Shown in pieces: positions 1 to 6,601 of a stretch of 8,724 nucleotides of DNA. Where the stretch lies: the NCBI GenBank assembly GCA_019456245.1, contig VRUF01000122.1, positions 1 to 8,724 of the forward strand. The letters run 5' to 3'. The position numbers were made by a program, and so were the translations under genes. Position 1 is the stretch's first letter; every line of letters starts with the position of its first letter. The DNA is from Planctomycetota bacterium (GTDB lineage: Bacteria > Planctomycetota > Phycisphaerae > Sedimentisphaerales > Anaerohalosphaeraceae). The notes below the pieces were generated by a model. The model was not told the DNA's origin and did no database searches. It saw only the letters and a program-made list of their open reading frames with translations.

Positions 1-350
1 TTGAAGCTTTCGCCCCGGATGTTATTGCTTTGGAGGTTGGGGCGGACGCATTGGCAGGGGATCCTCTGGCGCAGCTTTGTTTAACTAATAATGTTTATGC
101 CGATATAATCGAAAAGCTGCTTGCGTTTGGCAAGCCTATACTTGCAACCGGCGGGGGCGGGTATGATGTTGAAAATACCGTTCGGGCGTGGGCGTTGTGC
201 TGGCTTGCTTTGTGCGGGGTTAAGGATCAGGGGCAACTACGCGAGGAGCCGATAGCGATTGACGCGGGTCAGCGTGAGATGGTTGATCCTGTTGTTGCGA
301 GGGTTATCGAAGAGGTTAAGAGCAATGTGTTCGGGTATCACGGGTTGTGA
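1..350 (+). CDS. Histone deacetylase family protein, AcuC-like (3' end only)
   Basis: This is the C-terminal part of a zinc-dependent arginase-fold deacetylase; its start lies left of the window and the open frame enters at base 3. Visible family signatures are FAPDVIAL, then GADALAGDPL, LTNNVY and the ATGGGGY block. By comparison with human HDAC8, the Asp of GAD (codon 45-47) should be a zinc ligand and the Tyr of GGGGY (codon 162-164) the catalytic tyrosine; the 39-residue spacing between them equals that between D267 and Y306 of HDAC8. The family removes acetyl groups from protein lysines or small amines; AcuC of Bacillus deacetylates acetyl-CoA synthetase. An acs gene lies 4 kb away, which makes such a role possible but unproven. 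The stop overlaps the stop of the convergent gene by 13 bp. An acetylpolyamine amidohydrolase is the main alternative. Confidence 0.88.
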   Translation, partial: EAFAPDVIALEVGADALAGDPLAQLCLTNNVYADIIEKLLAFGKPILATGGGGYDVENTVRAWALCWLALCGVKDQGQLREEPIAIDAGQREMVDPVVARVIEEVKSNVFGYHGL

Positions 351-1954
351 TAAGCAGCCAATAATCGTTCCAGAGTCAGTGGTATCGCCTTTAGCAATCG
401 CGTTGAAAAATCGCTCATCAGGCATATTTGAATCCAGTTGTGTTTGAGCAGGTAGCTGCTCTGGTAACTTAGCAAAAAACCGGCGTCTTTGAGTTGGTCG
501 CCGATCTTTCCCGAATCAAATTTTTTATCCAACTGTATTGTGATCACTTGAGTGGAGGCATGTTCTTCGCTGACTATTGGACTTATGCCGATCTGTAGGA
601 GCTTTCTTCGCAGCAAAGCGGAAATGGCGAAAGTTTGTTCGAGTTTCTTATCGATATCAAGGTTCTTTATCGCAGCCCTAAGTGCGCAGACAAGGTTTGA
701 AGAAATAGTGAACGGAATGCCGTTTGACGCGGCATATTTTTGAAGGTCAATGCAGGCAGGCAAATTCTTTTTCGGCGGTTTTATCTGGTGGTTATAGAAA
801 ACCATCGAGAGGCCCGGGAAAGAGGCAAGGCCTTTGGAACTTACGGCCGATGCGAGGTATACATCCTGCAAATCGACATTGATGTTTCCTACCGAGCTTA
901 TACAGTCAAGGCACAGTAGTATTTCGTGTTCTGCGGATATTTTTTTCAACATATCGACATCATTTAGCATTCCGGTCGAGGTTTCGCAGTGCACGGCCCA
1001 AATCCATTTGATGTCTGGCATGCGGTTTATTTCTTTTTCAATGGTTTTTGTGTTGAATGGTGTGGCTGATGGGATGGAGATGGTTTTGAAATTCAGGTCG
1101 AAACGGGCAGCTTGGTTTATGATCCTTTTTCCGAATTCTCCATTACTTAGTATAAGTCCTTTCTGTGATAATAATGAAAGCTGTCCTGCGATGACATCAT
1201 TTGCCAGAGTTCCAGAGCCTGCAAATATCTCAACTTGTTTTGAATTTACCAGTTTTTTGAGCAGTTCTCTGGTTTCGTTGTGTATCTGTATGTATTCATC
1301 GCATCGGTGCGAGATTGCAGGAGCGGAAAAAGCCTGCCCAACCGATGGTGCGATGTTCACAGGTCCTGGGAGGAAATTTGGGTTGCTATCAGTGTTATCC
1401 GGGGAGATGTGTCGCCCAAGCGGCCTTCTCGATTTTGCATGTGCCTGTACAGTCAGGTACATCGGCTGAAAGCGGGCGTCTTCGCTCCCGACAATGGGTC
1501 CGAAAGGCACAAAGCCAAGATGTCGATAGAGCCTTTGCTGATTTAGTACACCAGAGATGATCGCAAGGTCGTATTCGTGGTCTTCGCAATATTTTACAGT
1601 TTCTGCTAAAAGGCCGCGAAGAACACGGCTGTGGCGGCAGGTTTTTTTCGCGGCAAGTAGTCTGACTTCACACATGGTGCGGTCGGCGGGCAGGTATGAA
1701 TCAAGGTTGTCAATTTTTTTATCGAGAGAAAAAGGGCGTTTTGCACGCACGGCAAGCATGCCCAGAAGCTCGTCTTCACTTACGCAGATAATATATGTGT
1801 TTTCGTCGTGGAATTTGTCGATGAGCATTCCTGGCTTGCTTGCTTTATGTTGAGGTATTTCTTTGACAAAAGTTTCGTAGTTGAGTTTTTTGATTTCGTC
1901 GAATTCCCATGGTTGGGCGGCAATCTTGAATTTGTAATCCAGAGAGGTAGTCAT
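338..1954 (-). CDS. GNAT acyltransferase-like domain fused to class-V PLP aminotransferase
   Basis: The 538-residue protein has two domains. Residues 1 to about 172 resemble GNAT/N-acyl amino acid synthase proteins: an early hydrophobic strand (YIICVSEDELLGMLAV, 54-69), then EVRLLAAKKTCRHSRVLRGLL (split here as EVRLLAAKK at 96-104 and RVLRGLL at 110-116) and LYRHLGFVPFG (142-152). The usual GNAT RxxGxG/A loop is degenerate. Residues from about 193 onward are a fold-type I class-V aminotransferase: FLPGPVNIAP, SHRCDEY, AGSGTLAND (245-253), the cofactor-ring Asp in LCLDCISSVG (D350), and the PLP lysine in SSKGLASFPG (K374). The relatives are alanine-glyoxylate/serine-pyruvate and aminoethylphosphonate aminotransferases, so a small amino acid or aminophosphonate is a likely substrate. 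The ATG at 1954 has an AGGA nine bases upstream and overlaps the plsY stop as ATGA, indicating translational coupling. The fusion and the coupling suggest that the aminotransferase makes an amine which the GNAT domain acylates (inference). Confidence 0.85.
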   Translation of the reverse strand: MTTSLDYKFKIAAQPWEFDEIKKLNYETFVKEIPQHKASKPGMLIDKFHDENTYIICVSEDELLGMLAVRAKRPFSLDKKIDNLDSYLPADRTMCEVRLLAAKKTCRHSRVLRGLLAETVKYCEDHEYDLAIISGVLNQQRLYRHLGFVPFGPIVGSEDARFQPMYLTVQAHAKSRRPLGRHISPDNTDSNPNFLPGPVNIAPSVGQAFSAPAISHRCDEYIQIHNETRELLKKLVNSKQVEIFAGSGTLANDVIAGQLSLLSQKGLILSNGEFGKRIINQAARFDLNFKTISIPSATPFNTKTIEKEINRMPDIKWIWAVHCETSTGMLNDVDMLKKISAEHEILLCLDCISSVGNINVDLQDVYLASAVSSKGLASFPGLSMVFYNHQIKPPKKNLPACIDLQKYAASNGIPFTISSNLVCALRAAIKNLDIDKKLEQTFAISALLRRKLLQIGISPIVSEEHASTQVITIQLDKKFDSGKIGDQLKDAGFLLSYQSSYLLKHNWIQICLMSDFSTRLLKAIPLTLERLLAAYHNP

Positions 1955-2565
1955 AACTCAATATCCTGATGTTCGATTTTTTGTATTGAAATGGTATTGC
2001 GTGTGAAGAGTTTTTGTATGTTTTTTCTGTGAGCAAAGAGTACCAGTGTAACAAGTAAGATGATTCCGACGACTTCTATGTGTGAGTGGTTGTGGAGAAA
2101 TGCAGTGATGGGAAGGATGATAATGGCTATAATGCCACTGAGCATGTAGTTTCGCGATAACAGGAATAGAAGTGCGAAGCTTAGAAATAATCCTGCGGCA
2201 AGATAATAATCAAATAACAGGAGTGCTCCGACGGTAACACCGATCCCCTTGCCGCCGTGAAAAGATAATTGTACGGGGAAGATGTGTCCTGCGGTGACAG
2301 CGAGCATCGAAAGTATGAGAGCCCAGTCTGGGAGATTGAGATATGTGCAAAGAAAGACGGCAGTGGCACCTTTTAGAGCGTCTGCTGTAATCGTAAACGC
2401 AAAGCCTTTTTTTCCGAGAATTCGTCCGACATTTCGTGCGCCGATAGTGCCTGTCCCTAATTGTCGAATATCCTTTTTCACGCAGAATTTGACTATGTAA
2501 TATCCGGTGGCGACGCACCCGAGCGTGTAGCTTAATAATATGACGATTATTTCTTTGGCGAACAT
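1951..2565 (-). CDS. plsY: PlsY-type glycerol-3-phosphate acyltransferase
   Basis: This 204-residue integral membrane protein has the usual PlsY length and all three PlsY motifs: GTGTIGARNVGR (37-48), GHIFPVQLSFHGGKGIG (93-109) and HRKNIQKL (179-186). Canonical PlsY transfers the acyl group of acyl-phosphate to position 1 of glycerol 3-phosphate, the first step of phospholipid synthesis in most bacteria. Hydrophobic segments lie near residues 5-27, 55-75, 81-99, 110-136 and 142-178, as expected of a multi-pass inner-membrane enzyme. Motif 1 reads GARNVGR where the usual form is GATNxxR, so it may be a paralogue with another acyl acceptor. The C-tail after motif 3 is polar. The ATG at 2565 has only a weak Shine-Dalgarno. 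It is the first gene of an operon with the GNAT/aminotransferase fusion. A sigma-54-like promoter lies about 105 bp upstream. Confidence 0.9.
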   Translation of the reverse strand: MFAKEIIVILLSYTLGCVATGYYIVKFCVKKDIRQLGTGTIGARNVGRILGKKGFAFTITADALKGATAVFLCTYLNLPDWALILSMLAVTAGHIFPVQLSFHGGKGIGVTVGALLLFDYYLAAGLFLSFALLFLLSRNYMLSGIIAIIILPITAFLHNHSHIEVVGIILLVTLVLFAHRKNIQKLFTRNTISIQKIEHQDIEL

Positions 2566-2669
2566 CAGTATCTACTCATTCCCATGTAACACTGTTTGAC
2601 CGACAATAGGGATTATAAGCCTTTATGTCATTAGCGTCTATTCCGTTTTCCACATATCATTAATATAGC

Positions 2670-2684
2670 GCAAATAGTGTGCCA
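2670..2684 (-). promoter_or_regulatory. Candidate sigma-54 (-24/-12) promoter of plsY operon
   Basis: Read on the minus strand this is TGGCAC, five bases, TTGC: an exact match to the core of the RpoN consensus, with the invariant GG and GC separated by the required 10 bases. The predicted start of transcription is near 2659, giving a leader of about 94 bases before plsY. An 11-bp inverted repeat lies upstream at a normal enhancer distance. The site sits inside a partial dyad, so a chance match is possible. No sigma-70 promoter with both boxes was clear in this gap. Confidence 0.5.
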
Positions 2685-2773
2685 CGAATCGCACATTTGC
2701 GTATCTCCTTATGACGGCTACAGATAGGAGCATCTTTCAGGTTGTAGCGTTTTTATGGCAGGGCGAGGAGTGT

Positions 2774-2805
2774 ACATTTTATGTGCAGCGGCAGACATAA
2801 AATGT
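2774..2805. repeat. Perfect 11-bp inverted repeat, candidate activator site
   Basis: The arms ACATTTTATGT (2774-2784) and ACATAAAATGT (2795-2805) are exact reverse complements around a 10-bp GC-rich spacer. Each arm is also a small palindrome, ACAT-3-ATGT, so the element looks like two dimer sites with centres 21 bp apart, two turns of the helix. It has no T-run, and a terminator already lies downstream of the transporter at 2849-2883. It is therefore more likely a protein-binding site for the plsY promoter than a second terminator. Confidence 0.55.
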
Positions 2806-2848
2806 CATTGAGGTTTTTGTGAAAAAACAGGGGGTGCAATCATGAAAA

Positions 2849-2883
2849 AAAAGGCGGTGCCGAAATAATTGACACCGCCTTTT
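2849..2883 (-). terminator. Intrinsic terminator after the MFS transporter gene
   Basis: The arms at 2849-2859 and 2873-2883 form a perfect 11-bp stem around GGCGGTG/CACCGCC with a 13-base loop. On the minus strand the stem is followed by eight T, the standard rho-independent form. It begins 18 bases past the transporter stop codon. The four T on the + side make it weakly bidirectional at best. Confidence 0.88.
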
Positions 2884-2901
2884 GTTATTTCTGTCTTAGG
2901 T

Positions 2902-4230
2902 TCAGTTTTCTTTAATTGTGTGATGGTGTGGTGGTTTTAGGAGCCATACCGTTATTGCCGCGACGATCAGCAGTGCAGATGCGGTGAAGTATGCGAAGTT
3001 GAATGACTGCGTTTTGACGTACATTTTGCCGGCGAGTATTGCGAGCATAAAACCGCCTACGCCCCATGATGTAAATACCAGACCGTAATTCATTCCGAAA
3101 TTCTTTAGTCCGTAGAAGTCCTTGGTGATCGATGGAAACAGTGCGAGGTTCGATCCGTAGTTTGCGCCGATAAACATTGAAAGTACTGCCATAACAGTCA
3201 TCGTGACAATTCTGAAGGTGTCTGCATTTGTTTCGGTCAACTTGTAACCTATTACACTTTCTGATGTAACCATTGAGAGCAAAAAGATAAGAATAGCCTG
3301 GGAAACAAAACAAATGAACATGGTAGTTTTTCGGCCTATCTTGTCGCTCAGTATTCCAGCCAGTATTCGTCCTCCTCCGTTGCCGACTGCTAAAACAGCA
3401 ACGAGAATAAACCCTAATTTAATAGCTGCCTGAACATCAGCTATTGTGGCAAGCTTGGAGATGATCATAAGTCCCGCGCCTGCGCCGCATGCATACATAA
3501 ACCAGATCAGATAAAACTGGGTCGTTGCCAGCATCTGTTTAGGAGTGAAATCGTTTTCCTTAATTAGCGGCAGTCCTGCGTCTATATCCTGTTTTGTGCG
3601 TCCCATGTCTCCGTATCCTTTGATGAACTGGAGAACCTTATGGGGCGGTTTTAGCAATTGGGCAAGTCCTACTACAACGACAAGAAAACCGATACCGAGT
3701 ACCATCAGCATTGTTTTAAAACTGTATTCTGCCATTAGCCATTTTGCCAACGGTGCCGCGTATACTGAAGCGAGCCCAAATCCGGAAACGACGATGCCGG
3801 CGATCATGCCGGTTTTGGCAGGCGGGAACCACTTTACGGCAGGTGGTGTTGCGGATGCGTATCCGAAGCCGATGCCTGCACCTGCAATTACGCCGAAAGC
3901 TAAAATGAAACCGAAGAGCGAAGTCATAAAACTTGCGAAGATGAAGCCGATGCCAACGAGGATGCCGCCGATCGAAGCGACGAGGCGCGGGCTTAGTTTG
4001 TCCTGCATTCTTCCGGCAGGTACCATGATTAGACAAAAGACGAGGCATGCAACAGAGTAAGGCCATGATTTGTCGGACTGATTCCAGTTCCACTCGGCCG
4101 GTATGCCGTCGGAGATAACGCTCCATGTGTAGAGTATGCCGAGGGCGAGATTGATTCCCATCCCGGCAAAAACATTTCGCCATCCGTGATTAGTAATGAC
4201 CTCTCCTGAAGCTAGAGTTACCTTGCTCAT
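2902..4230 (-). CDS. OFA-family MFS transporter (monocarboxylate/oxalate/formate type)
   Basis: This is a 12-helix major facilitator carrier of the oxalate/formate antiporter (OFA) family, 442 residues from the start chosen here. Diagnostic stretches are GILYTWSVI in helix 1, GAGIGFGYA followed by KWFPPAKTGMIAGIVVSGFG in the helix 4-5 region, and GRILAGILSDKIGRK, the repeated MFS loop motif between helices 8 and 9. OFA members move small organic acids such as oxalate, formate, pyruvate or lactate. With acs directly upstream, acetate or another monocarboxylate is a reasonable substrate (inference). I chose ATG 4230 because AGGA stands six bases before it and the protein then begins MSKVTLASG. 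The frame stays open to 4278, but that extension (MCPAMCPVFFCRKGQL) is encoded by the upstream terminator hairpin and T-run and is unlikely to be translated. Confidence 0.87.
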   Translation of the reverse strand: MSKVTLASGEVITNHGWRNVFAGMGINLALGILYTWSVISDGIPAEWNWNQSDKSWPYSVACLVFCLIMVPAGRMQDKLSPRLVASIGGILVGIGFIFASFMTSLFGFILAFGVIAGAGIGFGYASATPPAVKWFPPAKTGMIAGIVVSGFGLASVYAAPLAKWLMAEYSFKTMLMVLGIGFLVVVVGLAQLLKPPHKVLQFIKGYGDMGRTKQDIDAGLPLIKENDFTPKQMLATTQFYLIWFMYACGAGAGLMIISKLATIADVQAAIKLGFILVAVLAVGNGGGRILAGILSDKIGRKTTMFICFVSQAILIFLLSMVTSESVIGYKLTETNADTFRIVTMTVMAVLSMFIGANYGSNLALFPSITKDFYGLKNFGMNYGLVFTSWGVGGFMLAILAGKMYVKTQSFNFAYFTASALLIVAAITVWLLKPPHHHTIKEN

Positions 4231-4247
4231 TAATTGTCCTTTCCTAC

Positions 4248-4285
4248 AAAAAAAAACCGGGCACATGGCTGGGCACATGCCCGGT
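4248..4285 (-). terminator. Intrinsic terminator between acs and the transporter
   Basis: An 8-bp GC-rich stem (ACCGGGCA at 4256-4263 with TGCCCGGT at 4278-4285) encloses a 14-base loop and is followed, on the minus strand, by nine T. It lies 28 bases past the acs stop and only 17 bases before the transporter start. It can end acs messages, or let partial read-through set a lower level of the transporter. The loop and stem contain GGGCACATG twice (4259-4267, 4271-4279), allowing alternative pairings. Confidence 0.85.
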
Positions 4286-4313
4286 GTAAAAGTGTCAATA
4301 TGTTTTTGGTTAA

Positions 4314-6296
4314 CTATTCGCCGCGGTTTGCGATGAGAGATTCTACTACGCTTGGATCAGCGAGAGTCGAGATGTCACCGAGGTTTCCGGTGTCCTTTTC
4401 GGCGATCTTGCGAAGAATACGACGCATGATTTTTCCGGAACGGGTTTTCGGTAGTGACGGTGCCCACTGGATGGCCTCAGGTGCAGCGATGGGGCCGATC
4501 TCCTTGCGTACGTGCATGATGAGTTCCTTCTTGAGCTCATCAGTCTCTTCGATACCATTGACGAGAGTGACGTAAGCATATAGTCCCTGTCCCTTGATTT
4601 CATGGGGTACGGGTGTTACGGCAGCTTCGGCAACTGCGGTGTGACTTACGAGAGCACTTTCGACTTCTGCAGTTCCGATACGGTGGCCTGATACGTTTAC
4701 GACGTCGTCGATACGGCCCATTAGCCAGTAGTCGCCGTCTTCGTCTATTCTGCAACCGTCGCCTGCGAAGTAGATGTCATCGTACATTGTGAAGTATGTG
4801 TCGATGAAGCGGTCGTGGTCACCCCACATTGTTCTCATCATACCGGGCCAGGGCTTGCGGATGACGAGCTTGCCGCCTTCGTTTGTGTCGCATTCCGAAG
4901 CGTCGTCACGGAGGACAGCGGCGTCTACGCCAAAGAAGGGGCGTGATGCACTGCCGGGCTTGAGTGTGTGTGCGCCTGGCAGAGGTGTGATCATGAAGCC
5001 ACCTGTTTCCGTCTGCCACCATGTGTCAACGATAGGACATTTGCTGCGACCGACCTTTTCATAGTACCACATCCATGCTTCGGGATTGATGGGCTCGCCT
5101 ACCGAACCGAGAATACGGAGTGAGTCGAGTTTGTACTTCATAACCCATTCTTCGCCTAGACGCATTAGAGCACGTATGGCTGTAGGTGCGGTGTAGAATA
5201 CGGTTACGCCGAATTTGTCGCAGATGTGCCAGAAGCGTCCAGCGTCGGGATATGTGGGAACGCCTTCGAACATGACCGATGTTGCGCCATTTGCGAGTGG
5301 GCCGTAGACGATGTAGCTGTGTCCGGTTACCCATCCGATGTCAGCGGTGCACCAGTAAATGTCGTCTTCGTGAATGTTGAAGACGTACTTGTGTGTTAAG
5401 CTTGTGTGGAGGAGGTATCCGCCTGTTGTGTGTACTACACCCTTTGGCTTGCCGGTTGAACCGGAAGTATAGAGGATGAAGAGTGGGTCTTCTGCGTTCA
5501 TTGGTTCCGGGTCGCACTGGTCGCTTGCATCAGCCATTTCGTCGTGATACCAGAAGTCCCGTCCGTCTTTCATGTTGCAGGGTTCGTCGTTTACCTTTGT
5601 GACGATAACGCTTTCGATGGTTGGGCAGTTGTCAAGAGCTCCGTCTGCGATTTTTTTCAGGGGGATGTGCTTTCCTGCACGTAGTGAGACATTCGATGTG
5701 ATGAGCATCTTGCAGTCAGAGTCGTTTACGCGGCCCTGGATGGCGTCTGAGCTGAAACCGCCGAAGATGATCGAGTGTATCGCACCGATGCGTGTGCATG
5801 AGAGCATTACGATAGCAAGTTCAGGTACCATCGGCATGTATATTGCTACGCGGTCGCCTTTTTTGATGCCCCTTGCCTTCATAATGTTTGCGAATTTGCA
5901 GACTTCCTTATGGAGTTGTTCGTAGGTAAATTCCTGTACGGCGTCTTCTGCTTCACCCTGCCATAGGATAGCCGTTTTCTTGGCAGTTGGTGTTCCCAGG
6001 TGCCTGTCGAGGCAGTTGTATGAGACGTTTAGCTGGCCATCGGCGAACCATGTGTGCTCTATCTTGCGGGCCTTTGTGTCCCAATCGTATTCGAGGGATT
6101 TTGTGGGTTCTTTGATCCAGTCGAGGCTTTTTGCCTGTTCAAGCCAGAAACCATCCGGGTCGTTGATGGATTTTTCCCACATTTCCTTGTACTGATCGTC
6201 GCTGGTGACGTAGGCATTCTGCTGAATGTTTGCAGGGGGGGGAAATTTTCTTGCTTCTGACATTAACGATTCCATCGTTTTCTTTTCTTCTGCCAT
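4314..6296 (-). CDS. acs: Acetyl-CoA synthetase (acetate--CoA ligase, AMP-forming)
   Basis: The 660-residue cytoplasmic enzyme activates acetate with ATP to acetyl-AMP and then forms acetyl-CoA. It aligns along its whole length with E. coli Acs (652 residues). Visible are the N-terminal Acs region (AKSLDWIKEP, NCLDRHL), the phosphate loop YTSGSTGKPKG (276-286), YWCTADIGWVTGHSY (314-328), the acetate pocket and adenylate motif DTWWQTETGG (424-433), the hinge and C-domain motifs (AGDG 511-514, GRIDDVVNVSGHR 527-539), and PKTRSGK with the catalytic lysine K622. That lysine is the one switched off by acetylation in other Acs enzymes, and an AcuC-like deacetylase gene is nearby. Starts at 6296, 6275 and 6263 are possible. 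The last gives MSEARKFPPP, close to the E. coli start, with GGA seven bases upstream; for 6296 an AGGA lies about 13 bases upstream. The gene is first in its unit. Confidence 0.97.
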   Translation of the reverse strand: MAEEKKTMESLMSEARKFPPPANIQQNAYVTSDDQYKEMWEKSINDPDGFWLEQAKSLDWIKEPTKSLEYDWDTKARKIEHTWFADGQLNVSYNCLDRHLGTPTAKKTAILWQGEAEDAVQEFTYEQLHKEVCKFANIMKARGIKKGDRVAIYMPMVPELAIVMLSCTRIGAIHSIIFGGFSSDAIQGRVNDSDCKMLITSNVSLRAGKHIPLKKIADGALDNCPTIESVIVTKVNDEPCNMKDGRDFWYHDEMADASDQCDPEPMNAEDPLFILYTSGSTGKPKGVVHTTGGYLLHTSLTHKYVFNIHEDDIYWCTADIGWVTGHSYIVYGPLANGATSVMFEGVPTYPDAGRFWHICDKFGVTVFYTAPTAIRALMRLGEEWVMKYKLDSLRILGSVGEPINPEAWMWYYEKVGRSKCPIVDTWWQTETGGFMITPLPGAHTLKPGSASRPFFGVDAAVLRDDASECDTNEGGKLVIRKPWPGMMRTMWGDHDRFIDTYFTMYDDIYFAGDGCRIDEDGDYWLMGRIDDVVNVSGHRIGTAEVESALVSHTAVAEAAVTPVPHEIKGQGLYAYVTLVNGIEETDELKKELIMHVRKEIGPIAAPEAIQWAPSLPKTRSGKIMRRILRKIAEKDTGNLGDISTLADPSVVESLIANRGE

Positions 6297-6337
6297 TTTA
6301 TTTACTCTTTCCTTCGAAAATTAATTAAAAACACGGG

Positions 6338-6343
6338 ATTATA
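6338..6343 (-). promoter_or_regulatory. Candidate acs promoter (-10 TATAAT)
   Basis: The minus strand has an exact TATAAT about 42 bases before the acs ATG at 6296. The -35 region at 17-18 bases is poor (TTATTT-like), as is common for promoters that need an activator. A 14-bp palindrome lies some 50 bases further upstream. Confidence 0.5.
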
Positions 6344-6388
6344 CTCCGAATTACGATTACGAAATAAACACTACCGAATTGTAGCGAT

Positions 6389-6402
6389 ATATTACGTAAT
6401 AT
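6389..6402. promoter_or_regulatory. 14-bp palindrome upstream of acs, candidate operator
   Basis: ATATTACGTAATAT is perfectly self-complementary and centred about 65 bp upstream of the predicted acs transcription start, where an activator such as those controlling acs in other bacteria would bind. It does not match the CRP or FNR consensus. A second 14-bp palindrome, ATACAC-CC-GTGTAT, lies at 6455-6468. Confidence 0.35.
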
Positions 6403-6513
6403 CAACAGTAAAACCTCATTTTTTTTGCTAAATTTAGGAGAACTTACCTGTAAAATACACCCGTGTATGGGGCAAAGTTGTGGATGATATTGTAATATGT
6501 GTGGCGATTGTGC

Positions 6514-6542
6514 TTGCAAAAAGGGGTTATTGTGAGTAAATT
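6514..6542 (+). promoter_or_regulatory. Sigma-70-type promoter of the tRNA-Arg remnant
   Basis: TTGCAA (6514-6519), a 17-base spacer and TAAATT (6537-6542) form a plausible promoter whose start would be about 12 bases before the tRNA 5' end at 6561. This indicates that the tRNA half is at its native locus rather than a carried fragment. Confidence 0.5.
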
Positions 6543-6560
6543 AGCCGAACCATTAACTAT

Positions 6561-6600
6561 GCGCCCGTAGCTCAGCTGGATAGAGCAACGGATTTCTAAA
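6561..6600 (+). tRNA. tRNA-Arg(TCT), 5' half only
   Basis: The acceptor strand GCGCCCG (6561-6567), D-stem GCTC/GAGC with a normal D-loop, base A26, the anticodon-stem strand ACGGA (6588-6592) and the loop TTTCTAA with anticodon TCT (6595-6597) match bacterial tRNA-Arg(UCU). After the loop the sequence reads AAACTTC instead of the TCCGT needed to close the stem, and no variable loop, TTCGAAT T-arm or CGGGCGC acceptor strand follows here or further right. The gene is therefore interrupted at the 3' edge of its anticodon loop. Integration of a mobile element at that loop is the simplest cause. A tRNA intron or an assembly join are alternatives. Confidence 0.85.
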
Positions 6601-6601
6601 A
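6592..6601 (+). repeat. Putative attachment core ATTTCTAAAA, copy 1 (in tRNA)
   Basis: This 10-base string covers the tRNA anticodon loop and is repeated exactly at 6787-6796. A tRNA anticodon-loop core is a usual crossover site of tyrosine recombinases. Ten AT-rich bases can also recur by chance. Confidence 0.4.

Larger units (their letters stand above)
2566..2848. other. Intergenic region with stacked dyads, no gene
   Basis: This stretch separates the plsY start from the transporter terminator. I find no convincing reading frame. It holds a sigma-54-like promoter (2670-2684), a dyad around it with arms CGCAAAT/ATTTGCG (2669-2675 and 2695-2701), a looser CTCCT/AGGAG dyad (about 2705-2735) and a perfect 11-bp inverted repeat (2774-2805). 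All are placed to act on plsY. Confidence 0.6.

Noticed and set aside
834..1469. 211-codon + strand frame inside the aminotransferase fusion
   Set aside because: It is antisense to a well-supported gene, lacks any domain signature and has the composition of a shadow frame.
3545..4060. 171-codon + strand frame inside the transporter gene
   Set aside because: It is the reverse-strand shadow of membrane helices, with no family resemblance.
6502..6518. TGGC...TTGCA on the + strand as a second sigma-54 promoter
   Set aside because: The GG-to-GC spacing is 11 bases, one more than RpoN tolerates well, and the downstream tRNA already has a sigma-70-type promoter.
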